Assembly: GCA_902558075.1 (NCBI GenBank)
Contig: CACECO010000004.1
Coordinates: 1-64,000 of the forward strand
Reading direction: 5' to 3'
From: an uncultured Litorivicinus sp.
Lineage (GTDB): Bacteria > Pseudomonadota > Gammaproteobacteria > Pseudomonadales > Litorivicinaceae
Length of the DNA: 64,000 nucleotides
Position 1 is the first letter of the stretch. Each line of letters starts with the position of its first letter. Under the pieces are notes generated by a model. It saw only the letters and a program-made list of their open reading frames with translations. It did not search any database and was not told the origin of the DNA. Shown one piece after another: positions 54,301-61,949 of the stretch. A program made the position numbers and the translations under genes.

Positions 54301-56399
54301 AGCTGGGTGGAACCGAGTTCTTATCGGACGCGGGTGCTCTGAACATCAACCCAGCCCGCACGGCTCCGGACGTGGGAGCACTCACCGACCGTACCTATGC
54401 GGCGACCCTCAACACGGACACGATTGCTACATCAGACGTCGACACTGGCGATAACCACATCACCGAGACCAGCCACGGTCTGCTGACCGGGGACGTTGTC
54501 AAATACAACGCCAACGGCGGTACAGCTATTACGGGATTGACCGACGGTCAGTACTATTATGTCATCAAAGTCAATGCTAACGACTACAGGTTGGCGACTT
54601 CAGAGGCCAATGCTACTGCTGGGACTGCAATCGGTTTGACCGGCACCGGTAACGCATCGCAGACCTTTACGAATATAACCTCAGACAAAGAATCAAAGCT
54701 CGCGATAAGTGTTAACGGGAGCAGCTTCATCGATATTGATATCGCCAACCAGCTGACACTGGCCGGAGCGGATGCAACCGTAACAGGTACTGAGTTTACG
54801 ACCGCACTGCAGGCGGCTATTAATGCCAGCGCTGCGTTTAATGGTGATAACGCAGTCACCGTGTCGGTAACGAACGCGGGTCTTGTCAATCTCGCTGTGG
54901 CGGGCGGCTCGGGCACAATTATCGTCCGCGAGCACAGCGACACCGTCGCGGCCGGCACAAATGGCTTGGTCGAAACCCTGACCGGACGGAATGCGAACGA
55001 GGATCACGGGACGCTCTCAACCGTTTCAAACGGTGGTGCGTCTCAATCATCAACGACAGGTTCGCTGACCCTCGGATCTGAGGCCAACGCCGCGTTGGTG
55101 GCTGACAATCTGACTTCGTCCGACGCCAACTATGTGAAGACCTTCGGGTCTGCCCCGATTACACTCGACGCCACGAACAATACGCTGGTGCTATCGATAA
55201 ACTCTGGAGCCTCGACGTCCATTGACATCACTCCGGGCACTTACACAACGATGGCGGACTTCGCCGCAGCGATTCAAACCGCGGTAGATGCCAGTCCACA
55301 GTTGACCGGCCAGGTAACGGTCGGCTCACTGCAAGATTCGGCAAGCCCCTTCACGCATGGCATAACATTCACGCAGCCTAGTGGGTACACGATCGAATAC
55401 AGTGGGTCCCTTATTACAGACTCTAATGCCTTGAACACAACCGCTGGAACTATTGCCGCCCTGACGACAACGCCCGCCGGCGAAGCCGCGAGCCGTTCAA
55501 CCGTAGCGGCCGGTGCGTTTTCTAACGGGATCGATCTGAGCGCGGATAACACGATTACATTTGAGGTTACCGATAACGCGACGGGCGCGATCCGGAATGA
55601 AACCCTGACTCTGGGGAGCACTTCTGGCTCAGTCTCTTTTTCCGACTACGTAGATTTAGTTGCAACGGCGGCTAATACCGCTTTTTCAGCAGATGGTTAT
55701 ACGTTTTCCAAGGCAGGTACAGGCTCTTCCCTGACATTAACCATGGTCCCTGCGGGTGATTATACGGTCTCAATATCTGGGACGTCAGTGACGCAAGGAC
55801 TTGGGGCCGCTGTGTCTGCCTCTGGGACACCCTCCAATATGGATGGGTTTACGTTTGAGTCCATGAATGATGTGGTGACGGAGATGAACGCTGAGTTTGC
55901 CGCTGCTGGTCTAGGACTCGTCGCCGCATACAGTCGCGGTGGTGACACCTTCACCTTCTCAGTGACAGAAGGAAGGGCCGACTCCTCAAATACGTTGGCG
56001 TTTTCAGGATCTGAGTTAGCTACGGTTGGCATAACCGGTAATCTAAGCGCTGTCGGTGGTGGAACGGAGCCAGCCGAGACCGTCCGGTACGTCTCCCAGA
56101 TAGATATTTCGACCCGAGATTCTGCGTTGCTCGCAATGACGGTAGTTGACGCGGCACTTGAGACGCTAGCGGCCCAGCGAGGCGCTTTGGGTGCCGTCGC
56201 AAACCGCCTGCAGGCGACGATTTCTAATCTGATGAACATCTCAGAAAATACATCGGAGTCAATGTCCCGGGTAATGGATGCAGACTTTGCCGCTGAGTCA
56301 ACTCGCTTGGCGAGGGCGCAAATTCTGCAAGAGGCGTCTGTTGCGATGCTCGCGCAGGCGAATGCGTCCGCGCAGAGCGTACTCAAGCTTCTTCAATAA
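51396..56399 (+). CDS. fliC: Giant flagellin FliC with four repeated HG/TG modules
   Basis: A 1667-residue filament protein; most flagellins are 270-550. The conserved ends are intact: LASGKRINSAVDDAAGLAI and LQRIRELSIQSAGG (the TLR5-recognised region) at the start, and ALETLAAQRGALGAVANRL, ARAQILQEASVAMLAQANAS at the end. Between about 180 and 1560 lies surface domain sequence with four HG/TG modules (513-591, 661-741, 812-892, 1012-1092) and other duplicated blocks (for example TKAQFVSAMQTTINQNG and TGTEFTTALQAAINASA; DQLATAIQTAIDDSPF and ADFAAAIQTAVDASPQ). The high Ser/Thr content offers many O-glycosylation sites. It is the only flagellin in the window. Confidence 0.95.
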   Translation: MALTVNTNVLALNAQRHAATTQDEMASAMERLASGKRINSAVDDAAGLAITARMEAQISGLAQAVRNAGDAISLVNTAEGALHETTDILQRIRELSIQSAGGAPSNADRVNLNKEVVQLQEELGRITNTTRFNGEILLNGTFHDKDFQIGQTNNEEISVNIGDMRPERIGAYTQNTLSNVGYINVGDSVADLTNGVNQQTLTLAVGSEVPRIVAVNLGDNARTISDKINQSGAMLNSRATNTTDVYISGEGTFSFTLSSDSAPDLEDVVTVGGTSASKVRTMVSEINARYSEHNVSATTQVDDDGNEFVRMIQDQGFDIQIDNFVTAGTTALDFGGDGVNEVTGAAGKTAAIAGGSIIIDAPYSFLLSSDDTDNTILVGTRASLEVQGASSVPTDYQDLTFDVTVSGTTETITLAAPPPTTPVDAVSAIVPMEFTSTAQTQAPSGQQIGAFRPAIYSVGPITVRTGSDAGDETTQFSLNVNSLGRQDFDIAQALTDLGVTSTGAPDTVATGSVNTTTNRITITAHGYETGQRLTYDNAGSTTLSGLADDTDYFVIKIDDNTIQLAETYAEATASTAVPIVLDGTGNSAQTFTPNASITKAQFVSAMQTTINQNGLLSGDHAVTVSVNSTGQVELTVAGGAGTIVFEEHSDQRAATVKTIATADVSLTADTITITGHGFVTGDVLAYANGGGADLDQGGSAIGTVYVIRVDDDTIKLASTAQNAFAGTAYDLDDAGNDAQTLTKAARDGMAATLSQNSKPGDGSSSESGTGGSVVLGATDNVTNGDSATQGPVKPFGVETITIAGTDANTVATSAVSTANNTVTITDHGYVTGQKLTYDDGSSTAIAGLTDDTDYYVIKIDNDTIKLASTYANAVAGTNLGITGTGNDAQTFTNSNDTFTLAISGGSPTTLDVADDTYYSLDQLATAIQTAIDDSPFAQTGDFPIVVSVTEDSNGDQGITFSSADGYSIELGGTEFLSDAGALNINPARTAPDVGALTDRTYAATLNTDTIATSDVDTGDNHITETSHGLLTGDVVKYNANGGTAITGLTDGQYYYVIKVNANDYRLATSEANATAGTAIGLTGTGNASQTFTNITSDKESKLAISVNGSSFIDIDIANQLTLAGADATVTGTEFTTALQAAINASAAFNGDNAVTVSVTNAGLVNLAVAGGSGTIIVREHSDTVAAGTNGLVETLTGRNANEDHGTLSTVSNGGASQSSTTGSLTLGSEANAALVADNLTSSDANYVKTFGSAPITLDATNNTLVLSINSGASTSIDITPGTYTTMADFAAAIQTAVDASPQLTGQVTVGSLQDSASPFTHGITFTQPSGYTIEYSGSLITDSNALNTTAGTIAALTTTPAGEAASRSTVAAGAFSNGIDLSADNTITFEVTDNATGAIRNETLTLGSTSGSVSFSDYVDLVATAANTAFSADGYTFSKAGTGSSLTLTMVPAGDYTVSISGTSVTQGLGAAVSASGTPSNMDGFTFESMNDVVTEMNAEFAAAGLGLVAAYSRGGDTFTFSVTEGRADSSNTLAFSGSELATVGITGNLSAVGGGTEPAETVRYVSQIDISTRDSALLAMTVVDAALETLAAQRGALGAVANRLQATISNLMNISENTSESMSRVMDADFAAESTRLARAQILQEASVAMLAQANASAQSVLKLLQ
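52926..54672 (+). repeat. Four HG/TG modules in fliC
   Basis: Copies at about 52932-53168, 53376-53618, 53829-54072 and 54429-54672, each about 80 codons. Common residues: T-x-HG-[YFL]-x-TG-[DQ], GL-x-D, Y-x-VI-[KR]-x-[DN], [TY]-[IR]-[KQ]-LA, A-G-T and G-[TA]-GN-x-[AS]-QT. They are separated by different beta-rich linkers, so the copies alternate with other domains. Confidence 0.92.
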
Positions 56400-56409
56400 A
56401 TACCGATTA
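56383..56409 (+). promoter_or_regulatory. Possible sigma-28 promoter of fliD
   Basis: TCAA (56383-56386), 15 bases, ACCGATTA (56402-56409). The -10 part resembles the flaG site (GCCGATTA). It overlaps the end of fliC and is 25 bases before fliD. The -35 part has one mismatch. Confidence 0.35.
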
Positions 56410-56434
56410 CCTATCAATGAAGTAGGGATAGATA

Positions 56435-58660
56435 ATGGTAACGACGGATTTCCTGGGTGCACTTGACGCCGGTTCAGGCCTCAACTCGAAGAATTTGGTT
56501 GAGGCGCTGGTGTCTGCAGAACGTGCGCCTCGTGAATCCCGCCTGAACACAAAGATCGCTGATTCGGAGGCTGAGATCTCCGCCTTCGGTTTAATTAAGT
56601 CATCACTACAGACCCTCGAATCAGCGTTTGATTCTCTTAACGATAAATCAGATTTCGAAAATTTCACTGTCAGGGCGACGGGTGGACTGAGCTCCTCTAA
56701 CGAAGCTGCATTTTCGATAAGCGTTGATGACGCAGCCTCTGCAGGCACCCACGATATAGCAATCAGTTCTCTAGCCACAGCAGACCGGTTTATTTCAGCC
56801 GGCTTTGATTCAACATCTAGCTCAATTAACGGAGGAACACCCTTCGTATTAAACGTAACGGTCGGCGGAACAACGACAAACTCAATCTCAGTCTCGACGG
56901 CTACACCTCAGGGTATTGTTGATGCGGTAAATACTGCTGAAATCGGTGTAACGGCGTCACTCATTGATACGGGCGCGACTACCTCACGGTACAAATTAGT
57001 CTTTTCCGGGACAGAGGGTGCTGCGAATGCATTTACGTTTACGGCTGGGGGGGTAGGTGAGACCAGTAGCATCGTTGGTACCGGAGATATTTCGACCAGC
57101 AACGACACTCTTACGATAGCTTCGCATGGTTTTGTGACAGGTGACATCCTCACATATGACTCTGCTGGAGGGACTGCTATAGCGGGCTTATCTGACGCGA
57201 CTGCTTACCACGTCATCAGGGTGGACGATAATACGATAAAGCTTGCGTCAAGCAGTTCTAATGCGTCGAGCGGCACTCAAATCGATTTAACCGGCACCGG
57301 GAACGACGCACAGATATTTGTCGGTACGAGGTCAGCGAGTTCGTCGACCGTGACGACCTCTAACGTCTCAACTACAGCAAGTACAGTGACAATCTCAGGT
57401 CATGGATATGTGACCGGTGACAGATTAACGTATGACGCGAGCAGCGGTACCGCGATCGCTGGGTTAACCGACGGAACAACGTATTTTGCAATACGTGTCG
57501 ACGATAACACCGTGAAGTTGGCCACGACTGCGGCCAACGCTGCAGCAGGGACAAATATAACACTCACCGGCACCGGGAATAATTCCCAAAAATTTTTAGG
57601 CCCACAACCACCGAAGGTAGCGACCAGCTCTGTGTCAACAGCCAATAACCGTATAACCATGACAGGCCACGGTTATGTGACGGGGGATGTCATTACGTAT
57701 CGGGCGAACGGCGGAACGGCGATGGCTGGTCTGACAGATGCCACCGCCTATCACGTGATAAGGATCAGTGACGATACATTCAAACTTGCGGCAACCCGTG
57801 CAGATGCTTTGGCTGGCACGAGTATCGCAATCTCTGGGACAGGAAACAGCGCACAGTTTTTTACTGGACGCGGGATTGCCTTCAACCCGAGGTCGGTGTC
57901 TGCAAGTGACGCAGCCTTGACCGTTAATGGCATTGATATTACCCGATCAACGAATTCGATTTCTGACGTTATCACAGGAATGACAATTGATCTGCTGGAT
58001 ACTACAAATTCGGCGGGGACGATCTCCATCACCACAGATTCGAGTCAGGTAGAGACAAACCTAAGAGCCTTAGTAACGGCTTTCAACTCTGCAATAACAA
58101 CATTCGATACGCTATCTGATCCAGATGCGACCGGAGAGAACGGAGGGGTCTTGAGCGGTGACAGTTCACTGCGATCGATAGAGAATAAGATTAAGGACTT
58201 GTTTATCCAAGCCTCTTCTACGCCAGGGACATCCCTGAGCTACCTCAGTGATATGGGTATCGAAATGACTCGATCTGGCGTCCTGGAGATTAATGAGACG
58301 GCGCTTGCGACGGCTCTTACTTCGAATTATGCCGACATTCGAAAAATGATATCCGCAGATACGGACAATCAGACCACCATTGGAACCGCTAGCCGCGGCG
58401 TGGCCGGCGACGCGCTGGTGATACTCGATGAGTTTCTCAGTGCAACGGGTATCCTCGAATCGCGGATCAGTAACAATGAAACTCGGATCGCAGATTATCA
58501 GGAAGACCTTAGTGAACTCGACACGAGGATGCAGGCTATTTACGAGCGATACCTGCGCCAGTTCACGGCGATGGAAAAGGCGATTGATGAGATGAATTCA
58601 ATGAGAGACTACTTGAAACAACAGATAGAAGCCCTGCCTTTCAACAATCGCGACAAGTGA
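56435..58660 (+). CDS. fliD: Enlarged filament cap protein FliD with three HG/TG modules
   Basis: A 741-residue cap protein; FliD is usually about 450-500. The N-terminal part (GLNSKNLVEALVSAERAPRE) and C-terminal part (YLSDMGIEMTRSGVLEINET, YLRQFTAMEKAIDEMNSM) are typical. Residues 217-296, 308-388 and 396-477 are three HG/TG modules in tandem, nearly contiguous, inserted into the outer domains. Without these modules the protein would have ordinary length. The cap at the tip therefore displays the same domain as flagellin and hook. It follows fliC after 35 bases. Confidence 0.96.
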   Translation: MVTTDFLGALDAGSGLNSKNLVEALVSAERAPRESRLNTKIADSEAEISAFGLIKSSLQTLESAFDSLNDKSDFENFTVRATGGLSSSNEAAFSISVDDAASAGTHDIAISSLATADRFISAGFDSTSSSINGGTPFVLNVTVGGTTTNSISVSTATPQGIVDAVNTAEIGVTASLIDTGATTSRYKLVFSGTEGAANAFTFTAGGVGETSSIVGTGDISTSNDTLTIASHGFVTGDILTYDSAGGTAIAGLSDATAYHVIRVDDNTIKLASSSSNASSGTQIDLTGTGNDAQIFVGTRSASSSTVTTSNVSTTASTVTISGHGYVTGDRLTYDASSGTAIAGLTDGTTYFAIRVDDNTVKLATTAANAAAGTNITLTGTGNNSQKFLGPQPPKVATSSVSTANNRITMTGHGYVTGDVITYRANGGTAMAGLTDATAYHVIRISDDTFKLAATRADALAGTSIAISGTGNSAQFFTGRGIAFNPRSVSASDAALTVNGIDITRSTNSISDVITGMTIDLLDTTNSAGTISITTDSSQVETNLRALVTAFNSAITTFDTLSDPDATGENGGVLSGDSSLRSIENKIKDLFIQASSTPGTSLSYLSDMGIEMTRSGVLEINETALATALTSNYADIRKMISADTDNQTTIGTASRGVAGDALVILDEFLSATGILESRISNNETRIADYQEDLSELDTRMQAIYERYLRQFTAMEKAIDEMNSMRDYLKQQIEALPFNNRDK
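57083..57867 (+). repeat. Three tandem HG/TG modules in fliD
   Basis: Copies at about 57083-57322, 57356-57598 and 57620-57865, head to tail with short links. Key residues: T-[IV/LM]-x-[ST/G]-HG-[FY]-VTGD, GTA-[IM]-AGL-[ST]-D-[AG]-T, Y-x-[VA]-IR, D-[ND]-T-[IVF]-KLA and GTGN. These are the closest-spaced copies of the family in the window. Confidence 0.92.
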
Positions 58661-58700
58661 CCATAACGACGCATATCTAGTGTCAATGAAAAAAAAGTAT

Positions 58701-58727
58701 TAAACTTTTCGCGAAAACCGCCGATTA
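58701..58727 (+). promoter_or_regulatory. Sigma-28 promoter of flaG
   Basis: TAAA (58701-58704), exactly 15 bases, GCCGATTA (58720-58727), one mismatch to GCCGATAA. Transcription would start about 58734. Confidence 0.75.
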
Positions 58728-58755
58728 TCCAGACGTGACAAAGGAAATTGGGCCG

Positions 58756-59151
58756 TTGAACGTGGAAAATTTCGAGATCAGTAGAAGCACAAGCGGTGCC
58801 GCACCAGCTGGCGGGAAAGTCGTGCGTCCTGAAATCGCGGCTTCTAAAGCCAAGGCTGATTCTTTTGTTACTGTAGAACCTATTAAACAGAAGCGATTTG
58901 ACGAGACAAAGGTAGCAAAGGCACTTTCAGCCGAAAATGTCGAAAAAGCACTAGAGTCGGCAAACGAAGCACTGAAAAACTCGAATAACTCACTGAGATT
59001 TCAGATCGATAAGTCAGTCAGACAGCCGATAATAACCGTGGTCGATCAGGATAGTGGCGAGGTCTTAAGGCAGTATCCTACCGAAGAGATAGTCAGAATT
59101 ACGAAGAATATTGATTCGCTTAGGGGTGTGCTATTCGACTCAAAGTCCTAG
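58756..59151 (+). CDS. flaG: FlaG family filament protein
   Basis: About 131 residues. The C-terminal half has the FlaG pattern NNSLRFQIDKSVRQPIITVV, DQDSGEVLRQYPTEEIVRI. FlaG affects filament length in known species. The GTG at 58735 would lie at the transcript start predicted from the sigma-28 site, whereas AAGGA at 58741 stands ten bases before the TTG at 58756; I therefore prefer that TTG (GTG 58762 is another option). Order fliC-fliD-flaG differs from the more common fliC-flaG-fliD. After the stop a weak AATCATT/AATGATT hairpin is seen at 59175-59198. Confidence 0.85.
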   Translation: MNVENFEISRSTSGAAPAGGKVVRPEIAASKAKADSFVTVEPIKQKRFDETKVAKALSAENVEKALESANEALKNSNNSLRFQIDKSVRQPIITVVDQDSGEVLRQYPTEEIVRITKNIDSLRGVLFDSKS

Positions 59152-59320
59152 CTGGGCTTGCAGTACTCAATAAAAATCATTCGGGGCGGTTAATGATTAA
59201 GACTCTTCAGGAAAGACGAGGCTGCTTCATTTAGTTCAGCGACCAGGGTTCATATGAGGATTATTCGTCTAATATCTCTTCAAACGTGTGGCAACATTAG
59301 TGAGGTCGCCCTGAAATAAG

Positions 59321-61240
59321 ATGGTGGAAGTCTCTTCGGCCGATTTGGTCTTTGATTCGAAAGTCTTCAATAATCAACGCGTCATGGTAATCGCTGAGAT
59401 TGGTAACAATCATAACGGCTCGTTAGCGAGGGCAAAAACATTAATCGATGTTGCTCGAGACTGCGGTGCGGATTGCGTTAAATTTCAGTTGCGCAACATG
59501 GATGACCTATACGGGCAACAGTTCTCGGTGAGTAACAAGAATTTAGCTGTACAGTACACAGTGGACTTGTTACGGAAAAATCAATTGCCTACAGACGATT
59601 TGATTGAGGCCATGGATTACGCGAGGAATCAGGGCATGACGCCCCTATGTACTCCTTGGGATTTGAAAAGTGTTGATACATTAGAACGATTCGGAGTTTC
59701 TGGATATAAAGTGGCGTCTGCCGATCTGACCAACCATGGGTTGATTGAAAAAATCAGTCGGACTAAGAAGGCGATCCTTTTGTCAACAGGTATGTCGACT
59801 GAGGCCGAAATCTTGGAGACGATCAGAGTACTTGAGGCGCAATCTTCTCATTATATTCTGATGCACTGTAATGGGACTTACCCTCCCCCGTTACACGATG
59901 TGAATCTGCATTACATTAGGCGGTTGCAAACTATCTCGGGTAGGCCAGTGGGATATTCAGGTCATGAACGCGGGATCAACGTAGCCATTGCTGCGGTCGC
60001 GCTCGGTGCGGTTGTAATAGAAAAACACATTACACTTGACAAGTTTCTCGAGGGCAGTGATCACCGAATTAGTCTATTACCTCAAGAATTTAAAGCATTG
60101 GTAGATGGGATAAGAGAGGTGAGTGAGGCTCTCGGACATGGCAGGACTAGAAAAGTGTCTCAGGGGGAGATGTTAAACAGAACCACGCTCGCAAAATCGT
60201 TATTTACAACCCGCAATCTTGCCAAAGGGCATGTGGTCACATCCTCAGATTTGATAAGTAGAAGTCCTGGACATGGATTACAACCAAATAGAATTAATGC
60301 GGTGGTAGGGAAGAGACTCGAGCGACCCATCAAAAGAAACGAACCTATTTTGTTATCGCATTTTGAACGTGATACTCGTTTCAAAGAGTTTGGCGTGCCA
60401 AAAGTTGGCCGTTGGGGCCTGCCCGTACGTTACCATGACTACATGGAACTATATGAATTGGGGCGCCCGCAAGTCCTCGAATTCCATCTAACCTACTCGG
60501 ATTTAAATCTTGAGTTAGAAGATTTTTTCGCACACGAGATAAACGCGGAGTTAGTCGTTCACGCACCTGAATTATTTGAGCGGGATCACCTTTTGGATTT
60601 AACGTCACCTGATGGGAAATATCGGAGGTTGTCGATAGAGCGCTTACAATCAACCATTGACGTCTGCCGCGAACTTAAACGCTTTTTTAACAATCGCCAA
60701 TCAAATGTTGGGATTGTTACTAACGTGGGTGGGTTTACAGAGGAGGCCCTCCTCGATGATTCGGCTTGCGCTCGGAGGCTCGACAATTTTCGCGACAGTC
60801 TTTCAAGACTGGATCTATGCGGGGTCGAGATTCTACCCCAGACTATGCCCCCTTTTCCTTGGCTCTTAGGTGGACAAAGAATCCATAATCTTTTTACTGA
60901 CCCTCGAAAAATAACAGAGTTTTGCCAGGAACAATCGATGCGCGTCTGCCTTGATGTATCGCACTCTTCGTTGTTCTGTAATTGGCATGGTCCATCATTA
61001 AGTGAGTTCCTAGAAGAAGTGTTGCCATGCACTGCCCACCTCCATCTTGCCGACGCATCTGGTTCGGACGGCGAAGGACTGCAAATTGGTCAAGGCGGTA
61101 TCGATTTTGGGATGGTCGCCGAGAAAGTTGCAAGGTTGGCACCAGATGCGTCCTGGATTCCTGAAATTTGGCAGGGTCACGAGGATTCTGGGCAGGGATT
61201 TTGGGAGGCTCTTACTCGCCTGCAAGCGGTAGGTTTTTGA
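59321..61240 (+). CDS. NeuB-family nonulosonic acid synthase fused to a sugar isomerase-like barrel
   Basis: A 639-residue protein. Residues 15-275 are a NeuB/PseI/LegI-type barrel (VIAEIGNNHNGSLARAKTLI, DCVKFQ, YKVASADLTN, LLSTGMS, VGYSGHERG, VIEKHITLDK), which joins PEP to an N-acyl sugar. Residues about 287-347 are the SAF (antifreeze-like) domain (FTTRNLAKGHVVTSSDLI, GKRLERPIKRNEPI). The last 280 residues form a second, AP-endonuclease/xylose-isomerase-like domain (ELVVHAPELF, CLDVSHSSLFCNW, HLHLADASGSDGEG, WIPEIWQGHE) that could isomerise the substrate. It heads the glycan locus beside the filament genes, which suggests flagellin glycosylation. The exact sugar is unknown. Confidence 0.88.
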   Translation: MVEVSSADLVFDSKVFNNQRVMVIAEIGNNHNGSLARAKTLIDVARDCGADCVKFQLRNMDDLYGQQFSVSNKNLAVQYTVDLLRKNQLPTDDLIEAMDYARNQGMTPLCTPWDLKSVDTLERFGVSGYKVASADLTNHGLIEKISRTKKAILLSTGMSTEAEILETIRVLEAQSSHYILMHCNGTYPPPLHDVNLHYIRRLQTISGRPVGYSGHERGINVAIAAVALGAVVIEKHITLDKFLEGSDHRISLLPQEFKALVDGIREVSEALGHGRTRKVSQGEMLNRTTLAKSLFTTRNLAKGHVVTSSDLISRSPGHGLQPNRINAVVGKRLERPIKRNEPILLSHFERDTRFKEFGVPKVGRWGLPVRYHDYMELYELGRPQVLEFHLTYSDLNLELEDFFAHEINAELVVHAPELFERDHLLDLTSPDGKYRRLSIERLQSTIDVCRELKRFFNNRQSNVGIVTNVGGFTEEALLDDSACARRLDNFRDSLSRLDLCGVEILPQTMPPFPWLLGGQRIHNLFTDPRKITEFCQEQSMRVCLDVSHSSLFCNWHGPSLSEFLEEVLPCTAHLHLADASGSDGEGLQIGQGGIDFGMVAEKVARLAPDASWIPEIWQGHEDSGQGFWEALTRLQAVGF

Positions 61241-61244
61241 TTGT

Positions 61245-61949
61245 ATGGACAGGGAACGTGAAATCATAGCTGTGGTTCCGGCTAGAAAAGGTTCCAAGCG
61301 AGTTGAAGGCAAGAACATTCGAATGCTCGGTGGTAAACCATTACTATTCCACACGATTGATTCCCTGATAGGGCATGATGAAATAAGGAGAATCGTCTTC
61401 ACCAGTGACTCGGATGAGTATCTTGAACTAGTTTCGGCAGCATATTCAGAGCAGGTCACATGTCTTCGTCGCCCCGATGAGTATGGTCTAGATAGAGTAA
61501 AGATTTTTGATGAGATGGTCAGACTGAAGAATCAGGGGGAGCTAGACTGTGGTTGGTTCCTTCTATGTCTCCCGACGTCTCCTTTCCGGGATAAAAAGAC
61601 GATCGCCAATGTAATCAAAAAATGGAGTATTGATAGAAGGCCGCTTTTTGGTGCAACCCACTACTCATTCCCAGTACAGTTTGCCTTTTCTCTTGACAGC
61701 GAAGTGGGTTGGAATCCTGTTTTCGACGATCCGCCAATGTTGACTGGGAATACCCGTTCACAAGACCTGCAGAAGCTCTATCGCCCCAATGGAGCGTTCT
61801 ACCTTCAGAAAGTTACCACGCTGAGTACGGCTAAAACCTTTTACGTCAACGCGTTTCCATTTCTAATGGACGAGACCGATTCACTAGATATTGATCACGA
61901 GATTGATTTTGCCCTCGTCGAGCAGCTTTGGAAGCTTCGAAATGCCTGA
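61245..61949 (+). CDS. CMP-sugar (acylneuraminate) cytidylyltransferase
   Basis: A 234-residue protein of the NeuA/PseF/LegF family, which activates nonulosonic acids with CTP for transfer. VVPARKGSKRVEGKNIRMLG is the CTP-binding start, followed by GGKPLLFHTID, IVFTSDSDEY and LLCLPTSPFRD, and the end has MDETDSLDIDHEIDFAL as in CMP-sialic acid synthetases. It lies four bases after the synthase and its stop overlaps the next start, so synthesis and activation are linked. Confidence 0.9.
   Translation: MDREREIIAVVPARKGSKRVEGKNIRMLGGKPLLFHTIDSLIGHDEIRRIVFTSDSDEYLELVSAAYSEQVTCLRRPDEYGLDRVKIFDEMVRLKNQGELDCGWFLLCLPTSPFRDKKTIANVIKKWSIDRRPLFGATHYSFPVQFAFSLDSEVGWNPVFDDPPMLTGNTRSQDLQKLYRPNGAFYLQKVTTLSTAKTFYVNAFPFLMDETDSLDIDHEIDFALVEQLWKLRNA

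Noticed and set aside
55760-56386. Minus-strand frame of 208 codons opposite the end of fliC
   Set aside because: It lies wholly opposite the conserved flagellin C-terminus; its Ser/Ala-rich content mirrors the codon use of the real gene.
52926-57867. Repeats in fliC and fliD as a CRISPR array or DNA-level tandem repeat
   Set aside because: The similarity is at the protein level, copies are about 240 bases long, diverged at the DNA level and in frame in real genes.
59175-59198. AATCATT/AATGATT hairpin after flaG as a strong terminator
   Set aside because: The stem is AT-rich and not followed by a T run, so it is mentioned only under flaG.
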